A DNA stretch of 64,000 nucleotides from Allacma fusca (GCA_947179485.1 OX359247.1:34138801-34202800); one strand, 5' to 3'. Numbered from the stretch's first letter, positions 21,216 to 33,513 are shown. Numbers and translations: made by a program. The notes: generated from the sequence alone by a model not told the origin.

Positions 21216-22637
21216 AACTATACACATGAACCGCTGTCCTATATGCAAAATGGTTTAGTAGCTTAATTTTGAACGGTTTAATTTCGTAATTGACACTGCA
21301 GTCGTACGGAACAGTTCTGTGTTGACCTACAATTATCAATAATAGTTTATGACGCATAACAGGCAGGGTGGATTTACGGGGTGGCCCACGCTGGCCCGGC
21401 CAGGGTAAAAAATTTCTAATAAACACATGCCCCAAATTGGGCATGTGGGCATGCATTTTGGATATTCATGGATTTTTCCTGCGTAGTTATATTTTTGGCA
21501 AATTGTAGTGACGAGTCTTGAACATACAGGCCCTACAAGGTGTTCTGAAATATATTTAATGAAAGAATCACTCTTTTCCGCATATTTCTTGTTGGAGATA
21601 AATTTTCCGAACCTCGCAGTCTGTTCCGGGTAATAATCACAATCAGCGTTGCTGATTCCTTTGATCTTTTTGAAAAAAAATCAAATTCATTTGATTTAAA
21701 TCGGATTTTTTAAAAATTAAATCAATATTTTCTGATTTAAATTCAAAATTTCATAATTTGAATGCAATAATAATTTTTTTTATACAGATTCTATTTTATT
21801 GATTGCAGTAATTGCACATTAATATGTAATAATTATTATATAAAATACCAAAACGCTAAATAATGTTAACATGAAATGGGTTTAGCGATACAATTCGCCC
21901 CGTCTCTATCCTATTTAAGGAATTACCTACTATTTAGTGATACTCTTTTTACAACATTTCGTAAATAGCTATTTGTAGCATCTTCATTGATGGAGTGGCT
22001 TTATCTGTTACAATAAACAAAAATCTTATGGAAACTGATACAGCGGTTTATAACCCATCATCAACAAAAATAAACTCATCCAATTTATGGTAGCATAATT
22101 AGCACAAATTTTGGTCAATATCGGATCTGCTATATTTTAAATTCCGTTAGAATGCCTGTAGATCTGTTGACAAAAAAATAAATTTCAGAATTATTTTCAA
22201 ATTAATCTGATGCTGCGGAGCATAAATTTAAAAAAATTAAATGTTGCGATAAATAAAGGCTATACATAGTGCGTTTAAACGACAATTATTAAACTTTAAG
22301 CTCACCAAATGTTAGTCAGTCAGCCTTGCTTTGATATCGTCTTTGTTAATATGCATTATGCTGGAGAACTTGTCACAACGTTCTTGAATGAACACTTTGA
22401 TTCCAGGGAAAGACGCCTTTAAACATTATGTCGGTAGTATTTTTTGCAAGAAAGGCTGTAACTATTTTCAGTTTTCCAGTGTAATTTCAATATATTCATG
22501 ACAGCGACTCTCTCGCTTAAGTCGTGCACCAGTGACTAATTATTTTTAAAATCCAGTGGGCTAATCATTTGTATGGTTAAATGAGCCAGTCAAGTTTATG
22601 CACGTAAGTGTAGGCTATTTTACTAGGACGTAAAAAT
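21216..22637. other. non-coding, with a GATTTAAATC-rich patch
   Basis: No gene seen. Positions 21655-21760 hold several TGATTTAAATC-like words in direct and inverted order, resembling one end of a further short-repeat MITE; the partner end is not found. The rest is AT-rich. Confidence 0.45.
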
Positions 22638-23391
22638 CATGTTTTTGAATGTTTCACATCCACGTGAACAGAATCTCCAAAAAATAGCCACTAGGACGTA
22701 AAAACAGCATCTGGTTGCTCGAGTGGTAGCTCAAACTTAGAATATTTCTGCTCTCCTCTGCACTTTATCAAGCAAGCAAGTTTATCATTATAATGTTGCT
22801 TACTGTACTCTATGGCAACCTATCATCTCCCACAGCTCGTGCATGTGTACTTGTCTATTTCTAGCCTTGAGTACTTCAAGGACTGAGCTAACCCTCAGAG
22901 TTGCCTTATACAGTAGTACAATCTAAATATTCCTAAATAGAAGCTATAAATTATTAAGCAACCGTAAATTACAAGTAAGCAGAAAGCATTACAAAAATAA
23001 CCAAAGCACAAATTTATGGATGGACTTTGATTAAATATGCTTGCTGAGATGATTGTCATTCCTTGGGTCTATGCTACATTTCATGGAATATTTAGATTAT
23101 ACTAAATGCAACTCTGAGGGTTAGCTCAGTCCTTTAATTAGTACTTAAGGCTTGAAATAGTCCAGTACACATGCACGACTGTGCGAGATGATGGGCTGAT
23201 GAGGATGGGTTGCCATAGAGTACAGTAAGCAACATTATAATGATAAACTTGCTTGCTTGGTAAAGTGCAGAGGAGAGCAGAAATATTCTAAGTATGAGCT
23301 ACCACTCGAGCAACCAGATGCTGTTTTTACGTCCTAGTGGCTATTTTTTGGAGATTCTGTTCACGTGGATGTGAAACATTCAAAAACATGG
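22638..23391. repeat. long inverted repeat (fold-back element), arms about 290 bp
   Basis: The left arm from CATGTTTTTGAATGTTTCAC (about 22638) pairs with the right arm ending GAAACATTCAAAAACATG (23391). Arms are colinear over about 290 bp with scattered differences and small gaps, around a central part of about 150 bp. No 8-9-bp target duplication is obvious. Likely a TIR element of unknown superfamily. Confidence 0.75.
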
Positions 23392-23701
23392 CTTACAAAA
23401 ATTGATTATTTACCATTACTATTATGATTATTATCTGGAACGCTATCAGTGCATGACAACTACCTCATTTTAATTCATTTAATGTCTAATATGTATTGAT
23501 GGACAATTTACCCAAAGTTAGAATTTAATAGTGTTGGTTACCAGATGACGACTGATCATATAAGCCACACTGTACTAAATATTCAAAAGCGTACATAATT
23601 AGGAAGTGGCAGTTTATTCTAATTAACCATGCAAATTCCTAGATGTAAGCATGTTGGTAACTTTTTTAGCATTGCGGTATTTCTGTTCTCTCTTTTTTAC
23701 A

Positions 23702-24100
23702 TTTTTACGAAGATGCTTTTTTACTCATTCGCAAAAATTAGAATTTTCAACTTTCGAAAAAAATTCGTTTTCGTAAAAAACGCAAAGCGTAGATATGCAC
23801 TTACCCCCGCTTGAAAAAAAAAGATTTGAGGATAACTTCTACACCCTTTGACCAAATCCGAATATTAAGGGCTTAAAGTCAATGACAGAATTTGTACAAC
23901 GTCCAATGCTTAGCGCACATCTTCAGCATATATAGTTAACGAGATCTGAAGCTGTTTATACCTACGTTTTTCCTTGAGTCTACGGAATTGCCTATCCTAA
24001 TACATAGCAAGTTAGTGTGCAAAATCTTATGGTGAAGGGCTTGGGCCCTTAAAAATTAATTGTTTAAAAATACGAATTACGGTTGTCATAATCATAACCT
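23702..24100. repeat. dispersed direct repeat, copy 1 (uninterrupted)
   Basis: Colinear with 28096-29418 (words such as ACGAAGATGCTTTTTTACTC, GAGATCTGAAGCTG and TTGAGTCTACGGAATTGCC). It preserves the empty site GTTTATAC (23954-23961) for the MITE inserted at 28353. Confidence 0.8.
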
Positions 24101-24250
24101 TCAATATTCTAGACGTGACTTGAAGTCTTTCCAATATTAACAACTAATTAAATTATTTGAACTTCATGAAAATTTTAATAATTTATTACTATTATAATGG
24201 TCTCACAAAATTATTATCAAGAAAGTTTTGAAAACAATAATTGAATAAAA

Positions 24251-24521
24251 AATGGGGTTTAAAAAAACCAAAACGAAGAGGCTTTCACGGCTCTAAAATG
24301 TGAAAAACTAGCATTTGATATGAGAAAAATTAGAGCAATAATGAATGAAACAAAGCATCTCGGGTGCAAACACATACATGAACATAATATATTACTCGGT
24401 AGCACCTGAGATGCTTTGTTTCGTTCATTATTGCTCTAATTTTTCTCATATCAAATGCTAGTTTTTCACATTTTAGAGCCGTGAAAGCATCTTCGTTTTG
24501 GTTTTTTTTAAAACCCCATTT
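24251..24521. repeat. near-perfect hairpin, arms about 117-120 bp, loop 34 bp
   Basis: 24251-24367 pairs with 24402-24521; by eye only a handful of mismatches or single-base gaps separate the arms. The outer end is AATGGGGTTT and the inner end GCATCTC(G/A)GGTGC. It may be a recent MITE with very long arms, or the source of a long hairpin transcript. No clear target duplication flanks it. Confidence 0.85.
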
Positions 24522-25967
24522 CTTATTATATTCTGAAATGGCATTAATTTTGTTGACTTGGACAGAATCCTCTCTACTACGTTAAAAGAGTGGGCCGTCT
24601 TCGTCGACGTCTTGGTGTAATACGAATTTGATATTCAAATTTCCGCGCGCTGTTTTTTATTGGCTGAGCCAGTAATAACTGGATAAATAAATTATTAAAT
24701 CCTTTTTTTTTTAAATTAAAAAAATATTAAAGCATTATACAGTAGCAAGGGCGGGAACATTGCCACGGGCAGCCATCACCCAACATACCACCAAGACGAC
24801 CCACTATTTGAAATTAGAAGATAGAATTATTTCAAAAAATTATTAAAGCAAAAGTAAATAAAAAAAATCATTTTTACCGTATGTTAGTCTAAACTTTTAC
24901 TAGGGTTGTGCTATTATTATGCTATTGCATACAACTATTTACTGTTTTCCCTATTTACATTTGCCTCGCTGAGCCAGCAATTGCTGGCTGTGCAGTGCTC
25001 GTTAAGCTGAAAACTTGGTTACTTTACCTAAAACCTGCCCAAGTCAGCAAAAAGAAATGTTAGAAATAACAAAAATGCGTTTATTTTTATTTTAAAGAAT
25101 GTTTTCCATAAACGCAAGAAAAATGAACCGCTTTGCTTTAACATGGCACGTACATAAGGACGACAACCGTCACTACTGCTACTATTACGATGAAGCTTTT
25201 CGTAAGAAGGATATTTTATGCCATATTTTTTTAACTAAAATATTTTTTAGTAATTCATTGCTGAATTTAAATCTATTAATTTGATTATTATTAATTTGAA
25301 ATTAATTTCTTTTTAAATTAAAATGTTAGAAATAATGCTAACTAATGTAAATGTATAGTATATTGGTCATAAGGTAAATTCGAGTTTTAAACCGTGAGTA
25401 GAACTGGTGTGACGGATCCTGCCCCCGAATTTTTCGATTCTTGATCACATTCGTTATCAGAAAAAATTCCGATAATAATTAAATTCCGAGTGTAGTTGTA
25501 GTAATCTTCGACAAGTGGTACGTCTTTTCCTTATTTTAATTTATAACTATCAAGATAAAAATTAAACAAAACCATACACACCCTGCTTTCAGTAGCAATA
25601 TTTTGAGCGAACCAACCAAAAATACCTTAAAATGATAATGTAGACTAACTGCTTTGTCAACCAATCCATTTCAGGATTTTCGAAACGAGTTCACGTTTTC
25701 GAACGCGTAACTGTTTCGAAAGATGTTTTGTATATTGCTAGTTCTAAAAATGATCAAGGAAATAAAATTCTTGCTAATTATTAATTTAATTAATTATTAC
25801 GTAGTTCTGGCTTGATAAATTGATATAATTTTATTGAAAAATTATTATTCATGACATACATTAACACAAATTGTACAATAATCAAATCTGAAATTGAAAA
25901 TCCAAATTAAACAACACTCAGAAAAAAAAATTGATTATTATTAGAATTTTAAGTCGAAAACAAACTT
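24522..25967. other. intergenic, no gene seen
   Basis: AT-rich sequence. Short GAGCCAG-AAT(A)-CTGG palindromes occur at about 24665 and 24973. Nothing else can be supported. Confidence 0.4.
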
Positions 25968-27184
25968 TCAAACCCACACTTTCCCCTGAGACCGACTTTC
26001 ATCGACCAGCTCAATTATAGGTCGGCAACGAGCGGATAGTGTGACAGTGGCTGAATTATTAATTGGAGTAGAAGCTAGCAGTTTCGATACTTGGGCAGAA
26101 TTTGAGCCATTCAAAGATGTTGGAAATTCTTCAGCTGGACCACTTTCAATACATAAAAGTTCCGAACCACTGGATCGAATTTGGAGTTGCGAACCATGTA
26201 TAGCCCTCACATGCTCCTGGAGTTCTTCATTCAAACCACTGAATGTACAATGTTTGCAACACGCTGGAACGTTCAGTACACGTACACAATAAGCATAACA
26301 GCAACAAATATTCATGCACATATGCAATCATATCAATGAAATTCTCATCCAGCATCATGTAATTTTTAACCCGTTGACAACATTGAACTTACGGATTAAT
26401 TCACCGGTAGAGATAATGTAGTGAAAGCTCTTTCTATCTGTAATACAATCCTGTTGCACTTCCAAGCACTTAAACTTTTCCAGTGTTTGCCTTTGCAAGA
26501 TTGGTTCTGAAACGGTCTCCATCTCCGGAATAACGATATCTAAACCGTACTCGCTCAAATTGGACTGTATCGCTTCCAAAGCTTGTTTTGACCTTGGACT
26601 GAGGTTCACCATCGGTTCAAGCGGTGAATACAATGTGGCTACAATTGGAGCGATCTCATCCAAAGTCCATAGATGTAGGTCTATGAAGAATTCCCCCGGT
26701 AAAAAACGTGTGTCGCACTTGAATGTAAATATACAGATAAGAAATTACAGACAATAAGATAACAAAAAGACAGAAGAATAATAATTGTTATTTTGTGAAC
26801 CATAGAATCTTATGAGTAATCAACGTACGACGACAATTTGTACCCTCGATCAGTAGCCTTTAAAAGATGAATGCGCCATTTTAGCAAATTATGTAAGGGC
26901 TTTCGTTAATTTGTTTACCTTAGCCATACAATTTTGCACACATGGGGACATTTTAAAAGAAGAATTAAGTAACATACCTTATAACGCCAGCGGGGGTCGC
27001 GAAATAAACAAGAGTGGATAGGTATTTCAAACCACTTGCTCAATACACTATTTGGAGATATGGTTGCATGGCATTTTAGGGTGCAATCTTCACAGCTGTC
27101 AGGTTTCAGTTGTGAATTTCGCAAATGCCGCCAGATGGGAAAAGTGACAACATTCGAGGTTTCCATTTGAGCACAAATGTTTTG
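25968..27184 (-). CDS. C2H2 zinc-finger protein, last three exons (5' part not identified)
   Basis: Exons 27184-26978, 26717-26393 and 26263-25968 join in phases 0 and 1 with good GT-AG sites and give about 275 residues without a start codon, so upstream exons are missing from the model. The first exon has clustered Cys (CEDCTLKC). The second contains FFIDLHLWTLDEIAPIV and a long helical segment. The last opens with one clear C2H2 finger, C-x2-C-x11-H-x4-H (CKHCTFSG..HVRAIH), then a Ser-rich tail. A nuclear, nucleic-acid-binding role is inferred from the finger only; I do not recognise the orthologue. Confidence 0.6.
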
Positions 27185-28095
27185 CTGAAAAATAAATATA
27201 AATAAGTCAGAATTACTAGCCGATTTTAGGTCGCAAAAAAAGGGATCCAGCAGGAACGGAAAAGTTGTTGCATACACGCTTATACTAAACTAATTGGCGG
27301 TTATCAATAATGATCTACTAAATCTACTAAAGCTAAGAAAGTGATGCGGTTTCAAGGTGACTTGATGTTTTCCCTACCATATGATTTTAAGAAGTGAACA
27401 AAACTCGATTTCAGGCTGAAAGTACATATATCGTATGTTTCTGATCATATAACCAAGTGTAATACCTCATTCCCCAGTGTTCATCCCCTTTAATCATTAC
27501 CTTTATTTTACCATGCCTGCCAAGTGTTTTGATGTTTACACGAGATTTAGAAACCGTTTAGCTACATACACAAGCTCTACCTGCATTTTTTATCCAGTTT
27601 TGTACTAGGTTCAAAATTTCGAAAAACTGATTTTGTGGTTATTATTAGTTTCAATGTTATCGAAATTTTTACAGGAGTGTCTGTACTAATTAATTCTATA
27701 CTTTTTCATATCGTAAATATTGGTGGTGCTTATTACTAATATCTTATCGTGTCGTGTACATGGTTGCGGACATGTGGACTGAATTTTTGAATAGAAATGA
27801 CATAACTATGTAGTTTGAAGAACAAAGTTTGTGCTCAAACGCGGTCATTCATTTGATAGAAACCATGGGTTATGTTAGTTCTGTATCTAATCGAGACGCC
27901 ATGATATCGAGTTGATGGATTAATTAATTATATTGCATTATTGTATTGCATGGAGTGAGAATTGACTAACTATTTTCTTAGTAGAGCATATGAAATGAAG
28001 TTATTTGTTACAGGATAGAATGTTTACAATTGATAGAAGAGAGGTTTCATCTTACTGTTGTCTGTGTAACATTGATTAAGGATGTTTGTAAGGAT
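27185..28095. other. intergenic or intronic, no exon seen
   Basis: AT-rich sequence upstream of the zinc-finger exons; it may be an intron of that gene. No further exon is identified with confidence. Confidence 0.4.
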
Positions 28096-28352
28096 TTTTT
28101 ACGAAGATGCTTTTTTACTCATTCGCAAAAATTAGAATTTTCAACTTTTGAAAAAATTCGTTTCGTAAAAAACGCAAAGCGTAGATATGCACTTACCCCC
28201 CCTTGAAAAAAAAGATTTAAGGATAACTTCTACACCCTTTGATCAAATCCGAATATTAAGGGCTTAAAGTCAATGACAGAATTTGTACAACCTCCAATGT
28301 TTAACTCACCTCTTCAGCATGTATAGTTTACGAGATCTGAAGCTGTTTATAC

Positions 28353-29194
28353 TAGTGGTCCCAATCTTTCAATTCAATTCAAAAATTTCATTTTGATTCA
28401 ATTCAACGTATGAATTGAATGACATACAATGATTCGATTCAATTCACGATTCACAGGATTCAATTTGATTCAATTCTGCGCGATGAATTGAATCGAATGA
28501 TGATTCAAATCATTCAGGACGTAAAAGGTGGTAGCATAAACATTTTATTTAAGGATTTTATAATGACCACATAAAACAGCGGAAGAATATTGTTTAAAAT
28601 TGTCATTACAGTGACCTTCCCTATAAGGGATACCCTTTTTTCCCCGGGGGGATTTTTCGATATAAGGGATTGGGATTTACAGTCCCGATTCCCATTTACA
28701 CAATGTATAACACTGCTTATACGGGATAATGTTTATAAGGGACAAACTTTGCAGGTCCCATGAGCATCTCTTAATAGCGAGAGTGGATTGTAACATTCAC
28801 AAATTCGAGTTATATATCCTGCTAATTAACTGTCCCATTATGACCTAAATTCTATCGTTAGTAAATGCTGTAATAATAATTAATAATAATTAATGTATTT
28901 AATGTATACAAATTATTATTTACGAAATAATTGATAAGTCGGTTTTCCAACAAAAATGTCTCTCGGAAACACGTTTTTTTAATATGCGTTTCTAGATGCA
29001 TTTTTTTGCGGGATATGCAAACAAATTCGATGCACGTGAATCATTTGAATCGCGATTCAAGACATTTTGCGTGATTTCATTCATGAAGTGAATTGAATGA
29101 AGGATTCAATTCATGTTTTGAATTGAATCAGAATTGAATTGAATCGAATCGAATCGAGTTTTTTTGATTCAGAATTGAAAGATCGGGACCACTA
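28353..29194. mobile_element. hAT-type MITE, family 4 (TTCAATTC subterminal repeats)
   Basis: 842 bp with termini TAGTGGTCCCAATCTTTCAA and, inverted, TAGTGGTCCCGATCTTTCAA. It has a perfect 8-bp duplication GTTTATAC (28345-28352, 29195-29202). Ends consist of TTGAATTGAATC-type repeats. The empty site exists at 23954-23961 in the other copy of the host repeat, which proves the insertion boundaries. Confidence 0.92.
28609..28790. mobile_element. possible pogo/Tigger-like MITE nested in family 4
   Basis: CAGTGACCTTCCCTATAAGG at the left and the inverse of CAATCCACTCTCGCTATTAA at the right are each bordered by TA. The interior repeats TATAAGGGA words. Weak ends make this tentative; the clearer relative is 35531-35683. 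Confidence 0.4.
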
Positions 29195-29439
29195 GTTTAT
29201 ACCCAAGTTTTCCCTTGAGTCTACGGAATTGCCTATCCTAATACATTGCAGTTTTTTTAAAGGTCTTCCCCCACAACAACTTTGATAAAAACTTGCACAC
29301 ATGACTGTCTAATTATTGCAAACTAGTGTGCAAAATCTTATAATATGCAGACAAGGGCTTGTACCCTTAAAAATTAATTACTTCAAAATGTGAATTATGG
29401 TTGTCATAATCATAACTATAGCTCCTTATTAAGTGATTA

Positions 29440-30252
29440 CCTTGCGGAAGCGTACTCGAACTCGTACTCGAAATCGAAGCATCGAGTATGGACTCCAATC
29501 CAAGGTACTCGTACTCGCCACACATACGAGTACTCAGGAAAATACTTGAAATAAGCGACCGAGTTCCAGTTCAGAACCCGAACTTGTTTCATACTCGCGA
29601 GTACGGAACTGTAAATACAAATACCGAAATCCCGTACTCGTACTCGTGCCGTGACTCGAGTCTTCATACTCGAGTATTTAATAATAATAACAAGACCACA
29701 ATTGAACAGTGATTTTTTTTAGATTCATTTAATTTCTCACAAATAATTCCCCCAAAATTTTAAATTGAACATGCAGTTGGTAAAATGTCTCTGTAAATTT
29801 TCAATCAATTCAACTACGCCTGTCGAAGAGTTTGTGTTAATATGTTCAGCCATTAGAATTAACTAATTGTTTTAACTTTAATAGTAATGTACCTAATGGA
29901 GAGAGATTATACTTTGAAACCTGAGAGAGTCGTGACTGGTGGATACAACGATTTTTTGTGATAATTTCATATTAGCGCCTTCGTCTCTTTACTGGAAATT
30001 CAAAAGTTTGCAACACTTGTGTGCACGTGTACGCGTACTCGTATATTGAGCATGTGGTACTCGAACTCGATAACCCTTATGAGTATTTTGATTGGACTCG
30101 TACTCGTTTGATACTCGTACTCGTAAGTATGTGAAAAATCGTTACCCGTACTCGAAACCCATTTCAAGTATCGAGTATTCACAAAAATTTGACCGTACTC
30201 GACTCGTACTCGTACTCGATACTCGCCGGTATACTCGAACTCGATAATTTTG
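29440..30252. mobile_element. TACTCG-repeat MITE beside B3GNTL1
   Basis: Two blocks of TACTCGAACTCG-type repeats (29448-29675, 30025-30250) surround a unique core of about 350 bp, the layout of the complete element at 33580-34565. Exact termini and a target duplication were not found. Its right edge ends about 25 bp before the B3GNTL1 exon. Confidence 0.6.
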
Positions 30253-30276
30253 AACCCATGCGATGCACTACTTCAG

Positions 30277-31147
30277 ACTCCACGAAAAACTTTACATGTT
30301 GGGCTAACAATTTGACGGACAAACAACTCTACACTCAAATATTTCAATCCTTTGGTCCCACGCTAGTAATGCCAACTTGGTTCTGTCATCGAAATGTTTT
30401 CGAACGTGTGGAAATGGGCTTTCACGAAGGGGGTGCAGGAGTTCCGGAAGATCTGATATTTTTCTATAAACATCTCAACCTAGGTGGAATGCTCCAACGA
30501 GTGGACAACAGTCTAATGGTTTACCGATATAATCCTAATGCAACAACATTTTCTATAAAAGAGTATGAGTGGTATAAAATTATTTTGTACAAATTCTTTC
30601 TTAATTTATTATAGAGTTAATTGAAGAACCCTACTTTTACAGGTGTTGGGCGTAGGATAAAAATTTTATTGCTGTTATATGTTGTACAGAGAAACAATCT
30701 GGGAAACTCGACTAAATCAATTCCAGCAGGACATTATGTCACCTCCTGCCTGGTCCAGATTTAGTATTTACGGTGCTGGTAAGCTAGGTCGTCGATTTTT
30801 TCGGTCTCTTCGAGCTGATGTTCAAAATCAAGTCCAGCAATTCTGTGATATTGATCCAAAAAAGGTCCAGCAGAAACGATACGAGCCTTATCCAAAACCG
30901 AAGAAATTCAAGATACCAATATGTAGTACATTATGAAGATTCGAAAGGGCCCTATGTTGTTTGTATAAAAACTGTAAGTATCTTCGAGCGATTTTTATCA
31001 GTACAGAAACAGTAGCATTCTGTACTATATTATTTCTATTAATTGAATTGATTCCAGGAATTTACTTCGGATTCAGAAAACCCTTTTCAGAAATTGGTGC
31101 AGCAGAAGGATTTAATTGAGGGACAAGATTTCTTTTATTTCAATTAA
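30277..31147 (+). pseudogene. B3GNTL1: B3GNTL1/QTGAL (queuosine-tRNA galactosyltransferase), last three exons with frameshift
   Basis: Exons 30277-30562, 30691-30973 and 31058-31147 encode the C-terminal half of B3GNTL1, the GT2-type enzyme shown to galactosylate queuosine in tRNA(Tyr). Landmarks are PTWFCHRNVF, GAGVPEDLIFFYKHL, VYRYNPN, ETIWETR, FSIYGAGKLGRRFFRSL, FCDID, GPYVVCIKT and the terminal EGQDFFYFN. Intron phases fit. In exon 2 the reading frame breaks near 30922-30925: four extra bases (TGTA) follow CCAATA, and the downstream VHYEDSKGPYVVC reads only in the shifted frame. N-terminal exons are not seen upstream; the preceding 7 kb is mostly repeats. It is either a decaying truncated copy or a functional gene with a sequence error and distant 5' exons. 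Confidence 0.72.
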
Positions 31148-31185
31148 TTGAATACTATTATTGTCGTAAAGTATTTTGGTGCCCA

Positions 31186-31191
31186 AATAAA
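31186..31191 (+). promoter_or_regulatory. AATAAA polyadenylation signal of B3GNTL1
   Basis: AATAAA 39 nt after the stop codon at 31145-31147, a plausible cleavage signal. Confidence 0.5.
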
Positions 31192-32015
31192 TTATAACAT
31201 TGACCAATGTTATTTATAGTACAATGAATGCTTGAAGAGCAGAAGTGCCCTTCGTTTGGCTCCGTTTGTTACTTACATATAGCATTATGGTACTTACATG
31301 TGCAATAACCACCATTTGAACCCAAACGTTAATCTAAACTTGAATCGAAACTTGAAACTAAATGTCAATCTAAACTTGAACCGCTAAAAACCCGTTAGTT
31401 AAATGGTTTTAAAACCCGATGAAAACCTGGCTGTTTAGTAACAATCGAATCCGCTGTGAAACCTTTGTTTGCATACTTTTTGCATTTTCCCACTTTGTTC
31501 ACCTTTTTCCAATTTAAATATCAAAATTACCACCGCACGTTCGGCCTTTTATTCGGTCAAATTAGGCGGCATGCATAAATTATGTAACGCTTAGTCGATC
31601 GGTGGTGGTTTTTTTAACGTTATGCTAACGTTACGCACAATAGGTGGTACTTTTGTATTGTTTTACGTAACGCAATATTTGATTAGACCATATATATGAT
31701 TAGGCATTCTTGGCATATTTAGTGAAAGTATTTGAGAGCGAGGTTTAATTTTTAATAATATGTGTGAAAATCAAAGAACTGCAATTTCTACAAGACAAGA
31801 GTAATTTCTGACATAATTTCAGTACTAATTATTTAAGTTATGCATACATTAATTAACATTGCGTTATGTATGATAGTGGGGGTTAGATGACAGCGTTACG
31901 TTTGCGTTACTCGGGGTCAGAGGTGGTCAAAAATGTGGCAAATTAGCGTTATATAATTTATGCATGCCGCCTTAAAATGTCACGACTTACTTTATACTAG
32001 GGATAGGGATGATAG
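31192..32015. other. non-coding, with AACTTGAA-rich patch
   Basis: No gene seen. Positions 31315-31385 repeat CTAAACTTGAATCGAAACTTGA-like words, similar in style to patches at 52855-53120 and 60420-60640. GTTACG/CGTAAC words recur at 31580-31910. Confidence 0.4.
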
Positions 32016-33513
32016 TAGTGCCCCTCACGGGTGCAGGTAGTACCCGGGTACATGGGTACAGGTCCAGGTCCTGGTACAAAATGGGTACATAAATTTTGTG
32101 CCCAAACATTTTGGGTACTTTCTGGGCACACACAATTTGTACCCGCAAACTTGGGTACAGGTATGGGAACGGGTACGCAAGAATACCTATTTGAGTCGAT
32201 TCCATCAGGAACAGGTACGAGTGCTTGAATTTCCTGAACCTGATCTCCAAGTACCTTAAATATTTGGGTACTTTTATGAAAACGTAGAATCAAGAAATCA
32301 ACCTACAGTACAACACATGCTGTGTTGAACACAACACAAATTTATAATTTTTATGAACCCCTTTTGAATTTTTACATGTGGGCGGCCTTCTATTATTTAA
32401 TATTGCCACATGGATTGTAGACTTTTCATTCTCGTAGATATGCTTATGCTTTCGTTTCCAGGAAATTGAACAAATTTTCTTGACAAGCTATTCCACGTTT
32501 TTAATGTGGAGAGAATATTGAGTATATCACGAATACAAAGTACCTTTGTTTAGGAGGAAGTAGTATCGGAAATATGAAAATGTCAAAAATCACCAGTGTA
32601 ATGTAGTATTGCAAATATTATATTATAAAAACTGGATAAGAATTTGCTACAAAACTAGGTTCAGTAACGCATTTGTATGGGCTAATGAAACTGCAAGCGT
32701 TGCTACCCTACACATAACACAGATTATTAACCTCCCAGTATAGTTCAATATAAAAGGCACCAAATATAATTTAATTTAGGATTTCGCTCCCTTGCAAATC
32801 CAACCTAATCAAAATAGAAAAGCTTGCATTTTTGCTAAATAAAATATGTAAAATATATCATTAACAAATAAAATGGTTGTAGTAATGGTACTTTATTGAT
32901 TAATTAAGTAGATGATTTTAATATAATAATTGTTTAGGAATACTTGTACAGTATTCCAATACTTGACCGTTGAACATAGAAGAGTGCATACAGAAGAGCT
33001 GATTAAAACAGGTGGCAGTATCTGTGGAATGCATTAAATGGTGACTTTTGGCATCCCGTATTTTAAAAAACTGCTTTTAATTCATAAATATTTTTTCAGA
33101 TTCGTGATCCTTTTCGTATCATTTTTGAACAATTGTTCATTGAAACCAAAACAGTAGAATTAAAAATGCCAGTAATTAAACGTGGTCGCAACTATTTTTG
33201 CAGCATAATTTAATATAGGTTTTCGAATTTACTGTTTCCGTGAAATATCATGTACGTCGTGAAGTTTGATTACGACAATTAATTTTTTTACAAAGTGGAA
33301 TATTAGTTACAGCAAATTCTGAGCATTTTTGGGTACAGGTACATTTCAGGTACAAGTCCAATGATTTAAATTGAGATCAGGTACGGGTACAAAAAATTTG
33401 GACCTGTTAATGTAGGTACAGGTACGGGTAAACGTACATAGTTTTAAAGTACCCGTTCTATGGGTCCAGGAAAAGGTCCAGGTAGAGTATTTTTGTACCC
33501 ATGAGGGGCACTA
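32016..33513. mobile_element. hAT-type MITE, family 5 (GGGTACAGGT subterminal repeats)
   Basis: 1498 bp with termini TAGTGCCCCTCACGGGTGCA and, inverted, TAGTGCCCCTCATGGGTACA. The flanking 8-mers GATGATAG (32008-32015) and GTTGATAG (33514-33521) differ at one base. Ends (to about 32280 and from about 33330) are arrays of GGGTACAGGTACxGG words. No coding frame is present. Confidence 0.83.

Larger units (their letters stand above)
28096..29418. repeat. dispersed direct repeat, copy 2 (interrupted by MITE)
   Basis: The same unit as 23702-24100, split at 28352/29203 by the MITE below. Its distal part also differs by an extra segment of about 60 bp near 29250-29325. Confidence 0.78.

Noticed and set aside
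29448..29675. TACTCG array as a simple satellite
   Set aside because: The same array appears as paired ends of a bounded element (33580-34565) with inverted termini and near-matching 8-bp flanks, so it is a MITE end.
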